A stretch of 21,488 nt of DNA from contig DFBT01000013.1 of assembly GCA_002366725.1 (NCBI GenBank), forward strand, positions 7,209 through 28,696, in the 5' to 3' direction. A program made the translations under genes and the position numbers. Source of the stretch: Caldifarciminota bacterium UBA3073. GTDB taxonomy: Bacteria; Hydrothermota; UBA3073. The notes under the pieces were generated by a model. That model saw nothing but the letters and a program-made list of their open reading frames with translations, was not told the origin of the DNA and made no database searches. Below are positions 21,411-21,488 of this stretch, in pieces. The first letter of the stretch is position 1. Every line of letters begins with the position of its first letter.

Positions 21411-21488
21411 ATGGGGAGATTGCCAAGGGTTATTTTTTCAGGACTTATCTACCATGTAGTGAATAGGGGTAATAATCGGCAGTATGTC
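21411..21488 (+). CDS. RAYT transposase, N-terminal part (cut by window end)
   Basis: The 26 visible codons read MGRLPRVIFSGLIYHVVNRG, then NNRQYV. This is the conserved N-terminus of REP-associated tyrosine transposases (Y1/HUH family, IS200-like), with the YHVVNRGNNRQ motif intact. The gene runs out of the window, so the HUH motif and catalytic tyrosine cannot be seen. Such enzymes nick and move short palindromic REP sequences and are usually domesticated single-copy genes. The start codon has no Shine-Dalgarno and lies seven bases past the -10 box. It is different enough in sequence from the upstream broken frame (MARKPRIEYPG) to be a separate RAYT lineage rather than a recent copy. Confidence 0.88.
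   Translation, partial: MGRLPRVIFSGLIYHVVNRGNNRQYV

Overview
The window looks like chromosomal DNA of a Gram-negative, probably anaerobic bacterium outside the well-studied phyla. An outer membrane is implied by LptC/LptA-like lipopolysaccharide transport proteins, a lipoprotein of the CsgG family, and secreted peptidases ending in FlgD-like / type IX-type C-terminal domains. An anaerobic lifestyle is suggested by a class III (glycyl radical) ribonucleotide reductase. The mix (C25 peptidase with sorting-type C-terminus, bacterial GGGP synthase, RNase HIII-type enzyme, RAYT transposases) is reminiscent of FCB-related candidate phyla such as WOR-3; that assignment is an inference from gene content, not a search result.

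Layout. 1-402 is non-coding with a strong promoter at its end. 403-1634 (+) holds a small DUF5678-like protein and a secreted DUF2330-like protein. 1737-7938 (-) is a secretion block: a 1246-aa C25 (gingipain/PorU-like) peptidase with its own promoter, a truncated secreted protein, and a subtilisin. 8318-14597 (+) holds a CsgG-like lipoprotein, bacterial GGGP synthase, a class I glutamine amidotransferase, a short RNase HIII, anaerobic NrdD and a compact PilM-like protein. 14807-15928 (+) is an isocitrate/isopropylmalate-type dehydrogenase with NADP-type residues, preceded by paired inverted repeats. 15933-20991 (-) is a cell-envelope block: accA, a truncated flippase, lptC and lptA in one tight operon, then a terminator, a new promoter, and secD-secF. 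21000-21488 is a mobile-element zone with one broken and one window-truncated RAYT transposase start and a 48-bp tandem repeat.

Functionally the genes cluster around envelope building: fatty-acid precursor supply (AccA), lipid-A transport (LptA/LptC), protein export (SecDF), surface peptidases, and a possible glycerol-1-phosphate ether-lipid step (GGGP synthase).

The most striking non-coding signal is promoter regularity. Nine promoters can be read by eye, all with exactly 17 bp between the hexamers and a C before the -35 box; eight also have TGN before the -10 box. In three of them (accA, the C25 peptidase, the terminal RAYT) the -10 box ends only 7-8 bases before the ATG, so those mRNAs should be leaderless. 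Dispersed repeats with small GTAT-loop palindromes, a 42-bp cruciform-like insertion upstream of the GGGP synthase gene, and decayed genes show repeated mobile-element activity. I found no clearly novel defence or biosynthetic system.
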